Notes under the pieces: model-generated
What the model was told of the DNA's origin: nothing
What the model saw: the letters and a program-made list of their open reading frames with translations, nothing else
The model's database searches: none
Translations under genes and position numbers: made by a program
In this document: positions 28,997 through 39,654 of the stretch, piece by piece
How the letters are laid out: each line of letters opens with the position of its first letter
Numbering within the stretch: the first letter of the stretch is position 1
From: Gemmatimonadota bacterium
GTDB taxonomy: Bacteria; Gemmatimonadota; Gemmatimonadetes; Gemmatimonadales; GWC2-71-9
Reading direction: 5' to 3'
Assembly (NCBI GenBank): GCA_016713435.1
Contig: JADJPD010000001.1
Coordinates: forward strand, 682,001 to 746,000
DNA: 64,000 nt

Positions 28997-31900
28997 TCGG
29001 CCACCGCGGCGGCCGCCACCGGCGCCTTCATCGCCGCGCGCCGCTCCTGCCACGCCTCCACCACCGCGTACGCCGTCGGCAGCAGGAAGAACGTCACCAG
29101 CGTCGCCGTGATGGAGCCGCCGATGACCCCGGCCGCGAGCGGCTGGTACAGCTCCCCGCCGCTCCCGATGCCGAAGACGAGCGGCAGCACGCCCACGATG
29201 GTGGTGAGCGACGTCATCGCGATGGCGCGGAGCCGCTGGCGCCCGCCCCGCATGATGGCGTCGCGGATGGAGCACCCCTCCTCGCGGAAGCGGCGGATGG
29301 CGTCGAGCTTGACCACCGCGTCGTTGTCCGCGAGGCCGATCATCACCACCATGCCGATCAGGGACACGGCGTTGAGGCTCTGCCCCGTGAGCCACAGCAC
29401 CGCGATGCCACCCACCGCCGCGAGCGGCACCGTGAGCATCACGATGAGCGGCGTCGTGAAGCTGGCGAACTCCCCGGCCAGTACCAGGAACACGAGCGCC
29501 ACCGACAAGAGCGCCACGACACCCATCTCCCCGAGCGTCCGTCGCTGCTCCAGGTCGGCGCCGCCGATGCTCCACGTGAGGCCGGCGGGCATCGCAACGC
29601 CGGCGAGCGCGGCCTCGATCCGCTCCACTGCTCTTGCCGTGCCGCCGCGTTCCACCGCGGCCTCCACCACCTGCACCGGCCGCTGGTTGACGCGCACCAC
29701 CTCCACCGGGTCCTGCACCTCCTTGACCGAGACGAGCTGCCCCACCGGCACGCCGCGCACCGTGGCGGCGAGGGCCGTGGCGAGATCCTCGTTGGCGTTG
29801 CCGGCGTAGCGCACGCGGATGGGCGTGCGCCGGTCCGTCTCCCGCAGCTCGCTCGCCTCGACGCCGCCGAGGCCGCCGGCGATGGTGCTGGCCACCTCGT
29901 CCGTGGTGAGGCCGCGCAGCGTGATGCGCTCCCGCTCGAGCGCGAGTTCGATGACGGGCTGGGTGCCGGCGTAGGCGTCGCGCACGTCGGTGAGGCCCTC
30001 CACCTTCGCGAGCCGTGCCCGCGCGTCCGCGGCGAAGCGCGCGGCGGTGGCGCGGTCGGGCGCGCTCACCTCGAGGCGCATGAGCCGCCCCTCGCGCCCG
30101 ATGAGCGAGCCGAACTCCGACTGGCCCGCGAGGTCGAGCGCCAGCGCGCCTGCCGCCAGGTCCGGCACCCGCGCCCGAAGCGAATCGGCAAACGCGCGCG
30201 CCGCCATCCCGTCAGGCACCGGCAGCAGAAGCTGCGCGTACGACGCGCCCCCCGCATCCGCCCCGGCCACCAACTCCTCATCCGTCGCCGAGCCGATGCG
30301 GGCGTAGGTGCCCGCGGAGCCGAGCGCCTGGGCGGCCGCCTCCACGCGCGCCGCCTGCCGAGCCGTCTCCTCGATGGCCGTCCCCTCGGGCAGCCGGAGC
30401 GTGGCGATGGCCGTGCCCTCGTCCACCTGCGGCAGGATCTCCCGCGGCAGCCGCGCGAACATCCACGCGGCCATGAGCGTCATGGCGAGCGCCGAGGCGA
30501 ACACCGTCCTGGGCCGGGTGAGCGACCAGTCCATCCCCGCCTCGTACCAGTGCACCAGCCGCGCACCGATCTGCGCGAGCCACGCCCGCACGGCGCCCGA
30601 CGCGCCCCGGGCCGGCAGCGTCCCGTCAGCTCCATCCCCCCGCCGCCCCGCCAGCATCACCGGCATGAGCGTGAGCGCCAGCACCAGCGACGCCATCAGC
30701 GACGTCACCACCGACAGCGCCAGGTCCCGGAACAGCGCCGCCGCGAGCCCGCGCACGAAGACGATGGGCCCGAACACCAGCACCGTCGTCAGCATTCCCG
30801 CCGTGAGCGGGCCCGCCACGCTGGTGGCGCCCTCGAGCGCCGCCGCGAAGCGGCCCATCCCCTCCTCCCGCAACCGCCCCGTGGTCTCCGCCACCACGAT
30901 GGCCTGGTCCACGAGGAGGCCCACGCCGAGCGCCAGGCCGCCGAGCGAGAGCACGTTGATGGTGACGCCCATGAGCTGCAGCAGCGTGAGCGACACCAGC
31001 ACCGACAGCGGCACGATGAGCCCGATGGCCAGGGCGCTCCGCCAGTCGTCGAGGAAGAGCAGGATCACCAGGAGACAGAGCACTCCGCCCAGCATGATTT
31101 CCTGCAGCAGGTTGGAGAGCGCGTCGTTGACGAACCGCGCCTGCGCGGCGATCACCGTCAGCTTCAGGTCGGGAAACTCCGTCCGGAGCCCGGCCAGCGC
31201 CTCCTCCATTCCCTGCGTCACCGCCACGGTGTTGGAGCCGGCGTCCTTGTAGACCACGAGCCCGATGCCCGGCTTGCCGTCGAGCCGCGTGAGCGTCCGC
31301 GGGTCGGCCGAGGCGAGGGTCACCGTCGCGAGGTCGCGGAGCCGCACCAGCGAGCCGGTGGCGCCGGTGGTGCCCACGGGATGGCGCCGAACTCGTCCAC
31401 GCTCCGGCTCCGTCAGCGCCCGCACCGAGAAGCGGAACTGCCCCCGCCGGATGGTGCCGCCGGGCGCCGCGGCGTTGGCGGCCTTCACCGCCGTCACCAC
31501 GTCGCCGGGGTGAGGCCGAGGCGCGCAGCCGATCTGGATCCAGCGCCACCCGGATCTCGTCCTCCGGCACGCCCGTCACCGCCACGCTCGCCACGCCGTC
31601 CAGCTGCTCCAGCCGCCGCGCCAGCACCTGCTCGGCCAGGCGCGCCGTGGCGCGCAGGTCCTGCGGCCCGCTCACGCCGAGGACGGCAATGGGCCGCTGG
31701 CCGGGATCGCTGGTGAGGAGCGTCGGCCGCTCCGCCGTCTCCGGCAGCCGCGAGCGCGCGTTGTCGAGCCGCTCGCGCACCGTGAGCACCGTGCCCGCCA
31801 TGTCGGTGCCCCACGCGAAGCGCGCAGTGGTGGTCACCTCCCCGTTCCGGCTCACGGAGCGGAGCTCCACCAGGCCCGGCGTCGCGGCGATCGCTTCTTC

Positions 31901-32101
31901 CACCACCTCCGCCACGAACCGCGACGCCTCGGTGGAGGCGGCGCCCGGGTAGAGCGTGCGGATGGTGAGGACGGGAAGCGTGACGTCGGGGAGGAGCGAG
32001 ACCGGCAGGCGCCCGAGCGAGACACTGCCGAGCAGCACGAGCGCCAGCACGGCGGCGAGAGTGGTCACCGGACGCTTGAGCGCCGCACCGACTATGCCCA
32101 T
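28993..32101 (-). CDS. RND efflux permease 1 (CusA/HME-like), frameshifted near 31.5 kb
   Basis: The N-terminal part (32101 to about 31520) reads MGIVGAALKRPVTTLAAVLA ... RVALDPDRLRA; the remainder (about 31500 to 28993) reads VVTAVKAANAAAPGGTIRRG and continues to a normal C-terminus. Two single-base gaps around 31510-31530 would restore RLRALGLTPGDVV. A further compensated pair of shifts near 31380-31410 hides SVDEFGAIPVG. The total is about 1036 residues, normal for RND pumps. Helix 4 has GLLVDQAIVV with one Asp; helix 10 has IGLADNDAVVKLD. It lies between its adaptor gene and permease 2, suggesting a two-permease complex. Confidence 0.78.
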
Positions 32102-32113
32102 GCAACGCTCCCC

Positions 32114-32225
32114 GTAACGGCGGAGCTACGCTCCGCCGTCTCGATCTCAAGGTCCTGACTGGCGTGACTCATGACAACGTCTCGATGCCGGGGATCGAGT
32201 CGGGCGGAGCGTGGCTCCGCCGCTG
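32114..32225. repeat. REPIN: inverted pair of REP hairpins inside the efflux operon
   Basis: A hairpin CGGCGGAGCTACGCTCCGCCG (head GTAA at 32114, stem to 32138, then TCTCGATC) faces an inverted partner at 32204-32225 (CGGAGCGTGGCTCCGCCGCTGC) preceded by GATCGAGTCG. The stem recurs at 45337. It fills the gap between permease 1 and its adaptor. Confidence 0.75.
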
Positions 32226-32251
32226 CGAGTGCGTCGGACGGACAGGGGGCG

Positions 32252-33403
32252 CTAGCGCTGCGCCCGCTCGGCCGCGTTCACGACCCGCACCGGCGCATCA
32301 TGCGTCAGCGTCAGGTGCCCCTCCACCAGCACCGTGTCCCCCGCCACCACCGGGATCGCCCCCGTGGAGCTGTCGGGCAGCACCTCGGTCTCGGCGCCGT
32401 TGCTCTTCCCGGGCACGATGTACACCCACTGCGCCCGCCCCTCCTTCGCCACGAACACCAGCGGCCGCCCATCGCGCTCGATGACGGCGCGCGCGGGCAC
32501 CAGGGTCCGGTCGGGGAGGCGCGAGGCCTCGAGCTTGAGGTCGGTGTACATGCCGGGCTTGAGCCGCCCGTAAGCGCTCGCGGCGATGACCACGCGGTAA
32601 GCGCGCGCCACCGTGTCCACGAGCGGCAGCACCGCCACGATGCGCCCTTCACCGGCCTGCCCGCGAGCGCGCGGGCGCCGAGATGAAGGCGTCGCCGCCC
32701 ACCTTGATGAGGGGGGAGGTCGTGCTCGAGGACCTGCGCCTCGATGCGGAGGTTGGTGACGTCCACCATGGTGACGAGGCGCCGTAAGCACTCACCCACG
32801 AGCCTACGGCCACGTCCACCCGCTCGATGACGCCGTCGAACGGCGCCGTGATTACCGAGCGCTCCCGCTCGAGCTCGGCGCGCTCGAGCCGCACCTGCGC
32901 GCCCGGCACGCCGGAGAGGTGAGCGCGTTCTGCCGCCGCTCTTCTTCCTGCCCGGGGCCGAGGAGAATGGAGTCGCTCGCCAGGTTGCCGCGGTACTTGA
33001 TGCGCGCTTCCGCCAGCGCCGCCTCGGCCTCGCGCACGGCGAGGTCGAAGGGGCGCTGGTCGAGCTTCACCAGCACGTCACCCTTCTTCACGGCCTGGCC
33101 GGGCCGCACGCGCACCTCGTCCACGGTGCCGTTGGTCTCGGCGCGGAGGTCGGCCACGGCGTCGCTCCGGACCTGGCCGGTGGTGGTGACGGAGAGGACC
33201 AGGTCCCCGCGGCGCACGGGGGCGCCGGCGACGGGGAGGGTCATGGTGCTCGACCCCGCGGCCTCGCCCTCCGCCGGCGCCTCACCCGCGGCCGTCTCGG
33301 CATCGGCCGCCTTGCCCTTGCAGGCGAGGGGGCCGAGGAGGAGCGCGGCCAGGGTGAGCGTGGCGCGGCCCGCGCGGGGAAGCTGCGGCCAACCGGGGGT
33401 CAT
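32252..33403 (-). CDS. RND periplasmic adaptor lipoprotein, several frameshifts
   Basis: The start at 33403 gives a lipoprotein signal with lipobox LGPLACKG, then the adaptor N-half (VLSVTTTGQVRSDAVADLRAETNGTVDEV, PGQAVKKGDVLVKLDQRPF). Around 32650-32930 the adaptor is scattered over three frames: VRLERAELERERSVITAPFD, then LVTMVDVTNLRIEAQVLEHD, then PLIKVGGDAFISA. It resumes as GRIVAVLPLVDTVARAYRVV to the stop at 32252. At least four indels are required. Repaired, it is a normal adaptor of about 380 residues serving the two downstream permeases. Confidence 0.72.
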
Positions 33404-33531
33404 GCGGCGTCCTGTGGTGAGGCGGTTCGGGGGCAGGATGCCCCGGCGGTGTCCAAGGTCGCAAGATGCCTTCATGGGAGGCGGCCCGGCGACGTTTCAG
33501 AAGCTACGGCTGCGATACGGACCGTCTACCC

Positions 33532-34728
33532 TCAGGGTCGCCGCGACAGTGCTGGCCGCCGGTACCGCTCCAGCCGAATCACGTCGTCTTCATCGGTCCA
33601 CGTCGCGTACACCCACCGCCCCGTCACCGCGACGATGCGCCGTCCCACCGGCAGCCGCACCTCCCACTGCCCGCCCGCCGGGGTAACGACGTCGTACCGA
33701 ACCATCGCGTCCCCCGCGCGCTGCAGCCAGAACTCCTCCTCGTCAGTGAGGATCAGGCTCCGCGGCTCGAAGGGGTTCTTGGTGGGCGCCCAGTCGGTGG
33801 GCCGCGGCGGGTGGTGCCAGACCAGGCACTTGGGGTCGTTACAGGTGAAGGTGCCGATGCTGTCGCCCTGGTGGGTGGCCCACCACGCGTCCTGCTCGGC
33901 CTCGGTGACGGCTACGCGCTCGCGGGTGATGGGCGGCGAGCGCCGCTCGAGGCGGCCCGCGCGGTACCAGTCCACGGTGTAGCCGGCGCCGCGCACCACG
34001 GCGACCAGCCCGGCGCGATTCACCGCCCAGTCGTCCTGCGTGCCAAAGGGCAGGTCGCGGCTGTGGCCGCCGGGCGCCTCACTGACCAGGCTGAGCTGCT
34101 GGCGGCGGGGCGGCGGCAGCCGGAGCCATGCCACCGTGTCGAGGACCTGCGCGGCCGCGTGGAGCCGGAGCGCAGGAACGGAATCGTCGTCGCGCGGCCG
34201 GGACCGCGCCCCCGCGTTCAGCCCCTCCCCACCACCCCGGTAGCGCTCCAGCGTCTCCTCGTAGTACACCGCGCCCGCCAGGTCCACGCCGCGCACGCGG
34301 AAGGCGGCGGCGCGGCGGACGGTGAAGTCGCGGGCGTACCGCAGGACGGGCGAGAAGACCGTGAACCGCTGGGTCTGGCCATCCACCACCACGATCGAGT
34401 CGGCGGCGCCCCGGTAGATCTTCGACGGGAGCCGGAAGTCCCCTGGCCCGTCTCCGGCCGGCGCGGCCCGGGCCGTCCGGCCGCCCGCCACCGGCACCGG
34501 CACCGTCCAGAGGATCCCCTCCCGCGGATCCGACACCAGCAGCGTCTCCGCCGTCAGCTCCACGAGCCCGCCCACCCGCGTGAACTCGGCGGCCGGGATC
34601 GGCGTGGCCCCCGAGAGCACGACCACCGGCGGCGCCTGCGCTGCGAGCGGGCCCGAGGCCACGAGGCAGGTGCCGAGCAGGGCAGCGCGGGACGGCCTCA
34701 CGGCGCCCGCCGTCAGACCTCCGATCAT
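33532..34728 (-). CDS. six-bladed beta-propeller secreted protein 1 (intact)
   Basis: A 398-residue protein with a signal peptide (ending LAAQAPP). The mature part repeats propeller blades with landmarks GDGPGDFRLPSKI and SIVVVDGQTQRFTVFS, a QDDWAVNRAGLVAVVRGAGYTV segment and a C-terminal blade, TWTDEDDVIRLERYR. The G-x-GPG-(D/E)-F motif is typical of this large secreted family, whose biochemical role is unknown. It overlaps propeller 2 by 4 bases and is last in that operon. It contains one CNDPKC pair that could form a disulfide. Confidence 0.82.
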   Translation of the reverse strand: MIGGLTAGAVRPSRAALLGTCLVASGPLAAQAPPVVVLSGATPIPAAEFTRVGGLVELTAETLLVSDPREGILWTVPVPVAGGRTARAAPAGDGPGDFRLPSKIYRGAADSIVVVDGQTQRFTVFSPVLRYARDFTVRRAAAFRVRGVDLAGAVYYEETLERYRGGGEGLNAGARSRPRDDDSVPALRLHAAAQVLDTVAWLRLPPPRRQQLSLVSEAPGGHSRDLPFGTQDDWAVNRAGLVAVVRGAGYTVDWYRAGRLERRSPPITRERVAVTEAEQDAWWATHQGDSIGTFTCNDPKCLVWHHPPRPTDWAPTKNPFEPRSLILTDEEEFWLQRAGDAMVRYDVVTPAGGQWEVRLPVGRRIVAVTGRWVYATWTDEDDVIRLERYRRPALSRRP

Positions 34729-35885
34729 CGGGCGGGCACCAGGTACCGCACCAGCACCGGCACCTCATCCGCATCCAGGGACGTCCCGATCACCCGTCCC
34801 GCATCCACGCCCCGCACCGACACGCGGAGCGGCACCGCCACCCGCTGCCGGAGCGCGCCGGACGGATCGTACCGGTGGTACACCGCGACCGAGTCCCCAT
34901 CTGCCACCGCCAGCCGAAGCCAGAGCGTGCCGTCGTCCTCGAGCGCGGCGCCCTGCACCGGGGCCTTGAAGCGCGGACGATAGAGCTTCGCCACCAGCGA
35001 ATCGCGGAGCCAGGGCGGGCCATGGGGCTGGCCGATCAGCACCGCGAGGGCGCTGTCCACGCTCCGTGCCGAGAGAGGCCGCGGTTGCACGGGAACGGCG
35101 AGTCGGCGCGTGGCGCCCGTCCGGAGGTCGCGCACCGTCACGGTGACGGTGCGCGGCTCCGGCGTCGCCTCCCGCGCAACCACCGCCACGTAGCGCCCGG
35201 CCGGTGAGCGCGGCACCAGCGGCTGGTCGTTGAAGGGCTGCGAGTAGAAGGACAGGCCATCCCGCGGGTTGAACTTGATCTGGGTGCGCTCCACCCGGTA
35301 CGTCGCGAGCGTCTCTTCCACCCAGACCCCCGGCCGGTCCCCCCGGCCGCGAAGCACGATGGGCCACGCCCCGGGCTGGAGCGGCCCCGGCAGCGAGGGC
35401 GGATTCACGAACACGAGGCAGCGCCCATCCTCGAGCAGCGTGTAGCCGCCGGGCCCGCACCGCTCGGAGACCACCTCGCTCCGGAGGAAGCGGAGCGCGC
35501 GCGAGTAGAAGGAGAGGCGGTTGAGCGCGGGATCGGCGGCCCAGAGCGTGTCGCCCCGCCAGCCCAGGCCGCTCACCGCGCGGGCCTCCCCGGGCCCGCT
35601 CCCCGCCCGCGCCAGGGGATCGAGCCTCTTCCCGCGCGCGTCGAGGTGGAGCACCTCGGCGGTGCCGTAGTCGGTGAGGAGCAGGTCCCCGCCGGGGAGG
35701 AGCAGGATACTCCTGATGCTGGTCAGTTCGAGGGCCGGGTCCGGGTGGAACACAGTGTCGAGGCGCAGCGGAACCACCGGGGGCAGCGCGGCCTGGAGGG
35801 CCGCCAGCGGACCGGGCACTCCGGTGCTGGCCACCAGGGCCAGCACAACCGCCACCGCCCGGAGGCGAAGCCGCCACGGCATCAT
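34725..35885 (-). CDS. six-bladed beta-propeller secreted protein 2 (intact)
   Basis: The start MMPWRL near 35885 yields a signal peptide (VVLALVASTGVPGPLAALQA) and about 386 residues. Blade landmarks are SIRSILLLPGGDLLLTDYG, GSGPGEARAVSGLGWRGDTL and DALNRL-type turns. It contains VRDLRTGATRRLAVPVQP, AKLYRPRFKAPVQGA and a final DADEVPVLVRYLVPAR. It is the complete reference for propeller 4, with which it shares the C-terminal half. Function is unknown; probably envelope-associated. Confidence 0.82.
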   Translation of the reverse strand: MMPWRLRLRAVAVVLALVASTGVPGPLAALQAALPPVVPLRLDTVFHPDPALELTSIRSILLLPGGDLLLTDYGTAEVLHLDARGKRLDPLARAGSGPGEARAVSGLGWRGDTLWAADPALNRLSFYSRALRFLRSEVVSERCGPGGYTLLEDGRCLVFVNPPSLPGPLQPGAWPIVLRGRGDRPGVWVEETLATYRVERTQIKFNPRDGLSFYSQPFNDQPLVPRSPAGRYVAVVAREATPEPRTVTVTVRDLRTGATRRLAVPVQPRPLSARSVDSALAVLIGQPHGPPWLRDSLVAKLYRPRFKAPVQGAALEDDGTLWLRLAVADGDSVAVYHRYDPSGALRQRVAVPLRVSVRGVDAGRVIGTSLDADEVPVLVRYLVPAR

Positions 35886-35964
35886 CGCGCCGCTGCGGTC
35901 GTCCCGCCGAGGAGATTCCGCCTCGCCTCCCGACGGCCCCGGCGCCGCACTCCTACCCCGCCCC

Positions 35965-37101
35965 TCACCGAGGCACCCACCGCACCACCCCCACCGTCGG
36001 TACATCATCCCCGTCGAGCGTCTCGACGAACACGAGCGGCGCATCCACCGCCAGCACGCGCGACCGCGGCGGCAGTGCCAGCCGCGCACGCACCGTGGCG
36101 TCGGGCGACAGCACGAGATACCGCGTCGAGTCTGCCGGCGTGCGTCCGTAGAGACGAACCCAGAGGTCGCCGGACGCCGCCACCAGGAAGTCCCGGTACC
36201 GCGGCTGGACCCGCGCCACCCCGTGCATCGCGAGGATCTGCCCGCGCTCCTCGTCCGCGCCCGGGCGGGCCAGCGCCTCGTCGCGCTCGGCGTCCCGCAG
36301 CAGCTGGAGGTCGGGCGTGGGGGGGAGCGGGAGGGTGAGGCGTGGCAGGCGCTGGCCGTCGGGACTCCACCGGTCGAGGTACGGCGTCGCGGTGTCCCCT
36401 ACGTAGAGGGTGTCGCCGCCCGCGCGCACGATCGTCGTGGCCGCCAGCATGAGTCCGCCGACCCACCATTGGCTCTGGTCGTCGGACGGCATGTAGGCGA
36501 AGAGCGACATGCCGGGGTAGGAGGCAGGAACCCAGCGGACCCGCCCGGCGGTGCTTAAGCCCGCGAGGATCCCCACCCGCAGCGTGTCCCGGTACATGCC
36601 GTGCCCCTGCGTCCAGCTCGGCATGTGCGCCGAGGTCACCAGCCAGCGACCATCGCGCAAGCGAGCGACCAGGTCCACCGCGAGAACTCGGCGGCGGGCC
36701 GCACCTGCTGGGTGCCGAAGACGGTGCCGCTGGCATTGAGGCGTGTCAGGCGACGCTGGTGCCAGTCGTAGACGAACAGCGTATCACCCGCCAGAAAGAC
36801 GTTCTGGACGTTGCGAAATTCCCCCCGGGCCGCCGCCCTCCCGGCCGATCGTGCGGAGTCGTCGACCGTCGGGGCTGAAGATCCGGATCACCGGACTCCG
36901 GGCATCCGCCACGACCATCTCACCGGACGGCAGGCGGCGGACGGCGCTGATGGCGCTGTACTCGAGTTCCGGGTCGTCGCCGGAGTCGAGCGTGAAGAGG
37001 GGCCCGGGAAGGGCGAGGAAGGCCTCGCGCCCCTGAGCCTGCGTCGCCATGGGCATCGTGAGGCAGGCGGCCATCAGTGCGACGAAGGCCGGCCACCTCA
37101 C
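35965..37101 (-). CDS. six-bladed beta-propeller secreted protein 3, two frameshifts
   Basis: The start at 37101 (ATGA overlap with propeller 4's stop) gives a signal peptide ending ATQAQG. The first blade ends REGGGPG at a G-run near 36825; the next frame continues EFRNVQNVFLAGDTLFVYDW to about 36680, where the frame shifts again to VDLVARLRDGRWLVTSAHMP and on to the stop at 35965. With two single-base repairs the locus codes for about 378 residues, the normal family size. The ending DGDDVPTVGVVRWVPR resembles the other copies. Confidence 0.75.
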
Positions 37102-37978
37102 CGGGCACCTCCCGCAGTCGCGGGGATGAGGTACCTGGCCAAGACTGGCACGTCATCCGCGTCCACAACCGCCGCCAGGACCCGATTCTCCTGTGCTGCC
37201 AGCACGCGCACCCCGCCCGGCACGGACACCCTTACGCCTACCCCGCCATCCGGCTCCACGATTCGCCACACAGTCCGGGTGGTCCCCTCCGGAACTGTCT
37301 CGCGAAGCCACACGCGGCCGCCGTCCTCGACGAAGGCGGCCTGCACGGGCGGGCGGAACCGGGGACGATAGAGCTTGGCTCGGATCGAGTCGCGCGCCCA
37401 CGGAAACTGCTTGTAGGGACGAATGAGCTCGGTGACGGCGCTGTCCACGACCTGAGCCGTGAGCGGCACGGGCTCGAAGGGATGCCGCGTCGTCCGGGTT
37501 CGCCCCGACTCCAGATCCCGTAACTCCACGCTGACGGTGGACGGCGATGATACCGGGGCGTCACGCCTGACGATAGCGAGCCAGCGACCGTTCCTGGAGA
37601 CGGTGACGATCGGCACGTCGCCGAACGGCTGCATGGCATTGAGCATCATGTCCCGCGGCTCGAACACCATGGCCATCCGCTCCCGGCGGAAGGTCACGAG
37701 GGTATCCTCACGAAAGTCGCCCGGCCCCCCGCTCCGGCGACGGATGACGATTGGGAGTTCCCCCGACTGTGGCGCTCCCGGCAGCCAGGGCCTGGTCATG
37801 AACACCAAGCACCCCTCGCTTAGCGAAGCTCGAGCGCCGGGTCCGCCCGGAAGGTGGGATCGGGCCGGAGCTCCACCACCGCCGCCAGCGCCCCCTGCGC
37901 CGCCGCCAGCTCCACGCCACCCGCGGCGAGCAGCACGAGGCCCAGCACCCCGGCACGACGCACAGCAGCCACGGGCAT
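37098..37978 (-). CDS. six-bladed beta-propeller protein 4, internally deleted and out of frame
   Basis: The start at 37978 reads a signal peptide and VELRPDPTFRADPALELR, then hits a stop at about 37821. Immediately beyond, another frame continues SEGCLVFMTRPWLPGAPQ to an intact C-terminal half ending in DADDVPVLARYLIPA. Against propeller 2, DPALEL is joined directly to (D)GRCLVF-type sequence, so roughly 95 residues (blades 1-2) are missing. This is more than a base-calling slip. It is either a true deletion pseudogene or an assembly collapse. Confidence 0.7.
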
Positions 37979-38140
37979 GGCGAAGCACTCCCTGGGTGAG
38001 GCGGAGACGGAGCTGACGGGCTCTCCCTAAGCTACACCCCCTACTGGATCAGGCAATTGCACCGCCTGCGCCCCCTCCCCGGCCACCACCCCCCACCCCC
38101 ACCCTCGTCCTCGCCCCCCCCACGATCCCCTCCCCCCCAC

Positions 38141-38170
38141 GTCCGTAGCGGCCGGATATATCCGGCCGAG
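38141..38170. repeat. REP-like element C
   Basis: GTAG head at 38145 preceded by ACGTCC, then a perfect 20-base palindrome (38149-38168) with core GGATATATCC. Left of it is the inverted form of the conserved tail (CACGATCCCCTCCC). It lies in the 330-base gap between propeller 5's stop and propeller 4's start. The rest of that gap is C-rich or low-complexity, plus a near-tandem TTACGCTCG stretch and a partial tail copy at 38280-38315. Confidence 0.75.
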
Positions 38171-38309
38171 ACCAGAACGAAGCGAACGGACGCGCGGAAC
38201 GCGACGCGCGGGACCAGCCCTCGAGCCGGTCCCGCGCGGTGGTCGGATGACGACGTTCGTTACGCTCGTTACGCTCGCTACGGACGTGCGGGGAAGGGGA
38301 TCGCGGGGA

Positions 38310-39489
38310 TCAGCGGCGGTACCGCTCCAGATACTGCAGCCCATCCTCATCCGTCGCAATCGCATACAGCGTCCCATTCCCGATCCCCACCATCCGCCGC
38401 CCCAGCGGCAGCGTCACCCGCTCCTTCAGGTTCCCGCTCCGGTCAAACACGTCATACGTCGGCGTCGAGTCCCGCACGCTCGTCGAGCGCTGCACCCACA
38501 GCGTCCCCTCCGGCGCCATCCAGCTCCCCGGGCCGTTGCCGCGCCGCCCCCGTGAACGCCGGCTTGGCCTCCGGCCACTCGAAGTCCTCCGCCTTGGCCT
38601 CCGGCATCTGCTGCGACGGCCCCGCGCGGCCCGGGCCGCCGCTCGACACGGTGATCCGGTTCCGGTTGTTCCGCGCCCGTGCCAGCCACGCCTCCTTCTC
38701 GGCGTCGTTGATCCGCACCGGCGTGTGCGCCACCGGCCGCCCCGCCGTGCGCTGCCGTCCCGAGAGCCACTCCACGTGGTAGTCGCCGGTGCGCACCGCG
38801 GCCACCACGCCCTCGCTCCCCACCGCCCAGTCGTCCGCCGCCGCGAAGGGCGTCTGCCGGATCATCACCGTGCGCGAGTTCTGGCCGCCGGACATGTTGA
38901 TCTTCATCGAGGCGATCTTGACCTTGCCGAGCGTGTCCACCGTGTTCTTCGCGCGGTCCCAGCGGAGGATCGGCACCGAGTCCGGCATTTCCATCGGGCC
39001 GTCAATGCGCATGCCGCCGCCCGGCCCGCCCGGGAAGGGGCTCGCCTGGGCGTAGAGCCGGCCCTGGCGGTCGGCGCCGCGGAGGTCGGGGATGCCGCCC
39101 AGCGCCTCGGGGAAGGTGATCGTCGCACCCATCTTGCCGTCCGGCGTGATCACGAGCATCCGGCGATTGCCGCGGTCCACCACCAGCGTCGTGTCGCCGG
39201 CCAGCGCAATGAGGTCGCCCGGGAGGTTGTACTCACCGGGGCCCTGGCCGCTCCGGCCCACCTGCGAATGCGCCTGCGTCCGGAAGTCGGCGAGGAGCAC
39301 CGCCTTGGCCGCCACGTCGGTGACCAGCACCCGCCCGTTGGCCAGCTCCCGGAGCGCCACCACCTGGTCGAACGGCTCCTCGAACTTGGCGTCAGGCGAC
39401 TTGAGCGCCCGCGGCGCGGGATTCCCCTGCGCGGCGAGCGGCACGGCAACGGCCCCGGCGAGCAGGGCGGCAATCAGCGGACGGGGCAC
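38310..39489 (-). CDS. six-bladed beta-propeller secreted protein 5, one frameshift
   Basis: The GTG start at 39489 with GGAGG upstream gives a signal peptide (LIAALLAGAVAVPLAAQG) and blades with GQGPGEYNLPGDLIALAGDT, VVDRGNRRMLVITPDGK and QTPFAAADDWAVGSEGVVAA. At about 38530 the frame changes: KPAFTGA joins GNGPGSWMAPEGTLWV, which runs to DEDGLQYLERYRR at 38310. One base in GGGGCGGCGCGGC explains it. It is about 390 residues when repaired. The ending resembles propeller 1. Confidence 0.77.
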
Positions 39490-39654
39490 GGCGGGTGTCC
39501 TCCAGGGGCGGTGCGTGAAATGAATGATCCGGCGCGCTTGGGGATGCGTGAGGTCGGGTTCAGGTCGCACCGGGCGCGCCGTGGAGCCGGCGGCGGGGAC
39601 CGGACGCCCGCCACGCCGCGCCGGAGGATGCGGCCGTTCCAGCGCTGCAACGGT

